A stretch of DNA of 7,862 nt from an uncultured Subdoligranulum sp. (GTDB taxonomy: Bacteria; Bacillota; Clostridia; Christensenellales; CAG-314), in contig URVX01000045.1 in the NCBI GenBank assembly GCA_900551395.1, positions 1-7,862 of the forward strand. The letters are read 5' to 3'. The notes beneath the pieces are model-generated. The model searched no databases and was not told where the DNA came from. It was given only the letters and a program-made list of their open reading frames with translations. Positions 3,827 to 7,862 of the stretch are shown piece by piece. How positions within the stretch are numbered: position 1 is the stretch's first letter; the number at the start of each line of letters is the position of its first letter. The position numbers and the translations under genes were made by a program.

Positions 3827-6800
3827 ATGAATGAATTTAAAATCGGCGTAACTTTTCCGTCCGTGCTTTTTAAGGATGCGGAAAGAATCAGGAGCTCGTT
3901 GGAAAACGCTTTGCTTTCCGCAGGCTGCGATGTGATGTTTTTCTTTGCGGACGGCGAAGCGCAGACCCAGGCGGATCAGATTTCGCATATGGTTTCCGAA
4001 AGCTGCAATGCGATAGTCGTATGGCCCGTCGGCGACGGAGTTGAGCAGGCGCTTGCGGAAGCAAAGGATAATGATATAGTTGTTTTGCTTTTTCTGGACA
4101 AAACAAGCGACTGCTCGTCGGCGGATTTTTTCGTAGGAGTAGACTACCGCGCTTTAGGCGCGTTGCAGGCGGAATTTATACGCGACGAGCTGGATTTGGA
4201 CAACGCTGCGGGGCTTAATCGCAAAGTCGCAATATGCGGCGGTATTCCTGGAAACGTCAAATGCCTGGAGGCTCTCGAGGGCGCAATGGAGGTGCTGCAG
4301 CAATATATCGATTCTTGCGCGATAGAACAGACCGAGCCTGCTTACGTATCGCAAATAAGTCCCGATGCGGGCAGAGAGATTGCGATTTCGCGCGGCTGGG
4401 GACAGGAGCTTTCCGCCGTTTTGGGACTTACGGAGGGCGTGCCTGCGGGAGTTGTTGCCGCGCTGCGCGAAAAGGGCTGCGACGCAGGCAATATACCTAT
4501 AGTGACCGGCGCGGGCGACGATACGGAAACGCTTGCAAATGTGCGTTACGGCTTGCAGAGTATGACTGTGCCTTATGGATACGAGCTGCTGGCGGCGGAG
4601 GCGGCGAATGCAGTCGTCATGCTTTTAAACGGCGAAACGCCCGAAGGCAACACGACTATTTCGGACGACGGGGGACATGAAATTGCCGGATTTGTCGGCT
4701 GCGGCGAGGCTTGCGACGTAAGCACGGATTTTGTTCTGAAGCCCAGAAAGCTGTTGTATATTTCTATAAACAGCCAATCCGAAAACGAATATTTTGTCGG
4801 CGAGACCTTTCCCGATTCCAAAATGACGGTTGTCGCGCATTACGACTACGGTCAGCCCGAAGACGTTTCGGAGCGGTGCGTATACAATCCGTCGTCGCTC
4901 AGTTCCGTCGGCGCGGTCAATATTTCGGTTTCTTATACGGAAAACGGGTTGACAGCTACTGACCGCGCGACAATTTCCGTTATGTCGCGGGTTTTGAGCG
5001 GTATAGAGGTTTCCTCGTATCCCGACAAAATTTTATATGTCGCGCAGGATATATTTGAGAGCGACGGAATTGTCGTTAAAGCCGAATACGAAAACGGAAC
5101 TGTTCGCACGCTTGCCCCCGCAGCTTTGACTTTTTCTCCGAGTATCTTGTCGGTTTCCGGCGAGAGCGTTGCGGTTACGGTTTCGTATACGGAAAACAAC
5201 GTCGTCGCAAGCGCGCAGATTTTTGTCAAGGTTGCGCAAAAGACGCCTACAGGATTAAGGATAACAAACCCGCCCAGGCAAAGCGTTTATCTTGCCGGCG
5301 ACGAATTTTGCGCCGACGGCTTGAGTCTCGAGGTTCAGTACGGAAATCTTGTCTGGCGTGAAATTTCCTCCGATTTGTGCGTATTTTCTCCCGCATTGCT
5401 GTCGGCGGGCGATGAAATAAGCGTGTCTTACGCCGAAAACGGTCAGACGGTGACTGCGGCTTTGGAGAATACGGTTGTTCTGGAAAAGACTCTGACGGGG
5501 CTGAGGATAGCCAGACGCCCCGACAAAACGGAGTATTTTCAGGGCGAAAGCTTTGACGGCGGCGGTATGATTGTTCAGGCGCAATATTCGGGAGAAATAT
5601 GGCGTGACGTCAACGGATTCGGCTTCGGGACACAACCTTTGTCCGCGCAGGACAATTGTGTCGTCGTTTCTTACTCGGAGGGAGAGACGGAAAAAAGCGC
5701 GGTCGTGCCTGTTTTCGTTCACAGGTCGGGCTTATGCGGCTTGGAAATCACTTCCTTGCCAAACAAAACCTTGTATTTCGAGGGCGAGCGTTTCGACAAA
5801 AGCGGCATGGTCGTCACCGCGCTGTATACGGACGGCGCGCGCGAGGAGGCAAAAAACTATTCCTTCGCCCCCTCGGGACCGCTTGCGGCAAGCGGCTCGG
5901 ACGGCAAAACGAGCATAACGATAAGTCTGAAACAGGGCGCCGTGCTGCAAACCGCGGCGTTGGAGGTTTCCGTATTGTCGCAAAACATCGACATAAGCAG
6001 GCAAAGTCAGACCGAGCTCAAGTTCGATTGCGGCGCGGGCGGCGCTTCCGCAAATCTTTTTACCGGAAGATTGCTTTTCGAACACGAGGACGCGTCAATC
6101 GGCGCCAACAGCTTCGGTCTGAGCGTAAACCACGTTTACAACTCGTGCTTTGACGAGCAGTATTCTTTGAAATACGGCGAAAACGGAGACGTTTATTTCA
6201 GGACGGGCATGGGAAAGGGCTTCAAGCTGGACATTCAGCAGTATCTCGTCGACGACGGCGGAAGCAAGGTTTATATCGACGGCTCGGGTATGCGGCATAA
6301 ATTCGTGCCGCTCGACGGCGCGGACGGCATTTTTTACGACGTTGACGGCATGGGGCTTGTCTTGTCGGAGGAAAACGGCGAGCTTGCGTTAAGCGACAAT
6401 GCGGGAAACAAAATGTTTTTCGACGGCGGACGGCTGGTGCGCACTGTGTCCTGCCACAACGCTCAGCTTCAAAAGATTTTTCAATACAATCAGTCGGGGC
6501 AGCTGACAAGGGCTTACGACAGCCGCAAGCCCGACAGCAGCATTGTTTTCGAGTACGACCTGTCTACGGGCTTGCTCAAAGCTCTGAAATGCATGAAATC
6601 GACGCTCTCAAAACGCTCTGTGAGCTTTGTTTACGACGGCGACGGAAGGCTGACGTGTATTTCGGACGGAGAGCAGGACAAAACAATGTTTTCATACGAA
6701 AGCGGCGGACTGCTGGGTATTGCTGCGTCGCTGCCGGACAAATCCGCGCTGCAGTTCGGTTATCATGCGGACGGTCGTCTCAAATGCGTTTTGAGAGGCG

Positions 6801-7862
6801 CGGCAGAGGCTTCCGTTGACGGCGAAACGCAGACTGCAAGCATATCGATTTCAGACGCGGACGTAGTCAAGCGCACGTTTTTTGACTTCGGCAGTCAAAA
6901 CGGAGCGGGCGCGACGGTGAGATATCAGCGCGGCGCGGAGGCTGACGACGACAAGGACCTTTGCGTCGCTTACTTTTTCAATGCCGACGGATACGCTACG
7001 GCAGTGTTGGAGGCGGAGAACGAAGCTTCGCCAAGCTTCAAAGCGATGGAAAAGAGCGCGGGCGTTGAAGTTCCGCTGTCAGGCAGCGCGAAAAACCGGA
7101 CGATAAACGGCAAAACCGTTTTTCAGTTCGACAGCGACAACATTGCCGCGCTGACAGACCTTGACGCCGCCGCCGAATACAGAAAATTGAAATGTCCCGA
7201 TTTCGACTTCTTCAACGTCGGCTTCTGGCTCATGCTTGACGGATACGCGAAAACGCCCAAGGCAAAAATCGTCGTCACGTCCAAAGACACCGCGTCCAAA
7301 AAAACGACGGACGAGGGGGAGGCTGCCGTAGACGGCTCCGCCGCGGGCGTCTGGCAGTACGTGTCCGTACCCGTAAAAATTTCCCGAAGCAATCTTCAAA
7401 AAATAGAGCTGGAAATTGCCACTTCCGGCACGCCGACCGCTTTTTTTGCGGCGGACATGCGGTTGCGCTACGCGCCTCGTTCAAGGTATTATCTTACCGA
7501 CGGAGAAAATTGGGCTGCGCTGGACTCGGCGACGGGCATAAAATACCGCACGTCGCCTGCGGCGGAATATGTAACCCGTGAAATAAACGAGGATTGCTAC
7601 ATGTCGGAAAAGGATTTGCAGGCAACGTACCTGAGCAGGTTCAAAACGCGCGCGTTGTCGGAGAACGGGGCAAAATTCGTTCTGTCGCTGTGCGACTGCA
7701 CGGAAAAATTGCTGGTGGACAGCATATCGCTGAGCGCGGAGGGGAAAGAGTTTCCCTTGTGCTTCGGCACGGACGAATACGGCAGAGGCACGCGCGCGCA
7801 GTTTTTCCAGGAAACGCTTTCGCCCGACGGCGACGTATACACGTACGTGATACCTCACTTCT
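3827..7862 (+). CDS. Giant fusion: sugar-binding (XylF/ChvE-like) domain, five Big_3 Ig-like repeats, RHS/YD repeats (3' end outside window)
   Basis: One open frame of 1,345 codons without a stop to the window end. The ATG at 3827 follows AAGGAG (3814-3819) by seven bases, and an in-frame TAA at 3791 excludes a longer start. Residues about 5-303 are a XylF/ChvE-type sugar-binding fold: KIGVTFP start, AIVVWPVGDG (about 62-71), GAGDD (228-232), then QSMTVPYGYELLA and LNGETPEGNTTI. Residues about 309-718 are five Ig-like units of about 80 residues, starting near 309, 390, 474, 556 and 635, with the Big_3 pattern P-x-K-x-x-Y-x-x-GE-x-F-x-x-x-G-M-x-V. Residues about 746-1060 are RHS core: LLFEHEDASIGANSFGLSV, HVYNS (770-774), then YD-like units at Tyr887, 910, 936, 957 and 979. 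Residues about 1105-1215 (FWLMLDG, WQYVSV, FFAADMRLRY) suggest a beta-sandwich, possibly carbohydrate-binding. No signal peptide or membrane segment is seen, unlike usual surface RHS proteins. It is probably a secreted or surface adhesin, polymorphic-toxin or sensing protein; the function is not established. Confidence 0.85.
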   Translation, partial: MNEFKIGVTFPSVLFKDAERIRSSLENALLSAGCDVMFFFADGEAQTQADQISHMVSESCNAIVVWPVGDGVEQALAEAKDNDIVVLLFLDKTSDCSSADFFVGVDYRALGALQAEFIRDELDLDNAAGLNRKVAICGGIPGNVKCLEALEGAMEVLQQYIDSCAIEQTEPAYVSQISPDAGREIAISRGWGQELSAVLGLTEGVPAGVVAALREKGCDAGNIPIVTGAGDDTETLANVRYGLQSMTVPYGYELLAAEAANAVVMLLNGETPEGNTTISDDGGHEIAGFVGCGEACDVSTDFVLKPRKLLYISINSQSENEYFVGETFPDSKMTVVAHYDYGQPEDVSERCVYNPSSLSSVGAVNISVSYTENGLTATDRATISVMSRVLSGIEVSSYPDKILYVAQDIFESDGIVVKAEYENGTVRTLAPAALTFSPSILSVSGESVAVTVSYTENNVVASAQIFVKVAQKTPTGLRITNPPRQSVYLAGDEFCADGLSLEVQYGNLVWREISSDLCVFSPALLSAGDEISVSYAENGQTVTAALENTVVLEKTLTGLRIARRPDKTEYFQGESFDGGGMIVQAQYSGEIWRDVNGFGFGTQPLSAQDNCVVVSYSEGETEKSAVVPVFVHRSGLCGLEITSLPNKTLYFEGERFDKSGMVVTALYTDGAREEAKNYSFAPSGPLAASGSDGKTSITISLKQGAVLQTAALEVSVLSQNIDISRQSQTELKFDCGAGGASANLFTGRLLFEHEDASIGANSFGLSVNHVYNSCFDEQYSLKYGENGDVYFRTGMGKGFKLDIQQYLVDDGGSKVYIDGSGMRHKFVPLDGADGIFYDVDGMGLVLSEENGELALSDNAGNKMFFDGGRLVRTVSCHNAQLQKIFQYNQSGQLTRAYDSRKPDSSIVFEYDLSTGLLKALKCMKSTLSKRSVSFVYDGDGRLTCISDGEQDKTMFSYESGGLLGIAASLPDKSALQFGYHADGRLKCVLRGAAEASVDGETQTASISISDADVVKRTFFDFGSQNGAGATVRYQRGAEADDDKDLCVAYFFNADGYATAVLEAENEASPSFKAMEKSAGVEVPLSGSAKNRTINGKTVFQFDSDNIAALTDLDAAAEYRKLKCPDFDFFNVGFWLMLDGYAKTPKAKIVVTSKDTASKKTTDEGEAAVDGSAAGVWQYVSVPVKISRSNLQKIELEIATSGTPTAFFAADMRLRYAPRSRYYLTDGENWAALDSATGIKYRTSPAAEYVTREINEDCYMSEKDLQATYLSRFKTRALSENGAKFVLSLCDCTEKLLVDSISLSAEGKEFPLCFGTDEYGRGTRAQFFQETLSPDGDVYTYVIPHF

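Noticed and set aside
5571..6153. Arg-rich + strand frames (115 and 165 codons) and many - strand frames within 3827-7862
   Set aside because: They lie inside the continuous giant gene, in other frames, and have basic, repetitive compositions typical of shadow frames of GC-rich coding sequence.

Overview
The window looks like chromosome from a Gram-positive-type bacterium of the Clostridia (Bacillota). The evidence is strong GGAGG/AAGGAG ribosome sites, CCA ends encoded in all three tRNAs, an ECF-type vitamin transporter subunit, a DUF4430 lipoprotein under a cobalamin riboswitch, and a zinc-ribbon protein of a type common in Clostridia. Codon use in the long genes is moderately GC-rich, while the gap at about 3.2-3.8 kb is AT-rich. 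Genus or species cannot be fixed from this sequence. All supported genes are on the + strand.

Layout. (1) 1-496: the 3' end of an ABC-2-type permease gene. (2) 497-1870: a vitamin B12 uptake unit. A promoter with consensus -35 and -10 boxes 17 bp apart begins directly after the permease stop codon. It is followed by a cobalamin riboswitch (about 541-681), an expression platform ending in a U8 intrinsic terminator against the Shine-Dalgarno, a DUF4430 lipoprotein (802-1308), and a tightly coupled ECF S-component (1313-1870). The likely model is that the lipoprotein captures corrinoid outside the membrane and the S-component carries it in, using an EcfA/A'/T module encoded elsewhere. B12 would shut the unit off by premature termination. 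(3) 1901-2171: a promoter, tRNA-Gly(GCC), tRNA-Cys(GCA) and a terminator. (4) 2274-2852: a zinc-ribbon protein with a DUF2007-like domain and an unrecognised C-terminal half. (5) 2885-3067: a promoter, tRNA-Leu(UAA) and a strong terminator. (6) 3068-3826: about 760 bp without a convincing gene, AT-rich in its 3' part, with small repeats close to the next gene.

(7) 3827-7862 and beyond: one uninterrupted reading frame of at least 1,345 codons that runs off the window. Its order is a XylF/ChvE-like sugar-binding (periplasmic binding protein) domain, five Big_3-type Ig-like repeats, an RHS/YD-repeat region and a possible beta-sandwich region. There is no signal peptide, and an in-frame stop 36 bases upstream rules out a longer N-terminus. 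This fusion is the most unusual item here. The true C-terminus, where RHS proteins often carry a variable or toxic domain, and any immunity gene lie beyond the window.
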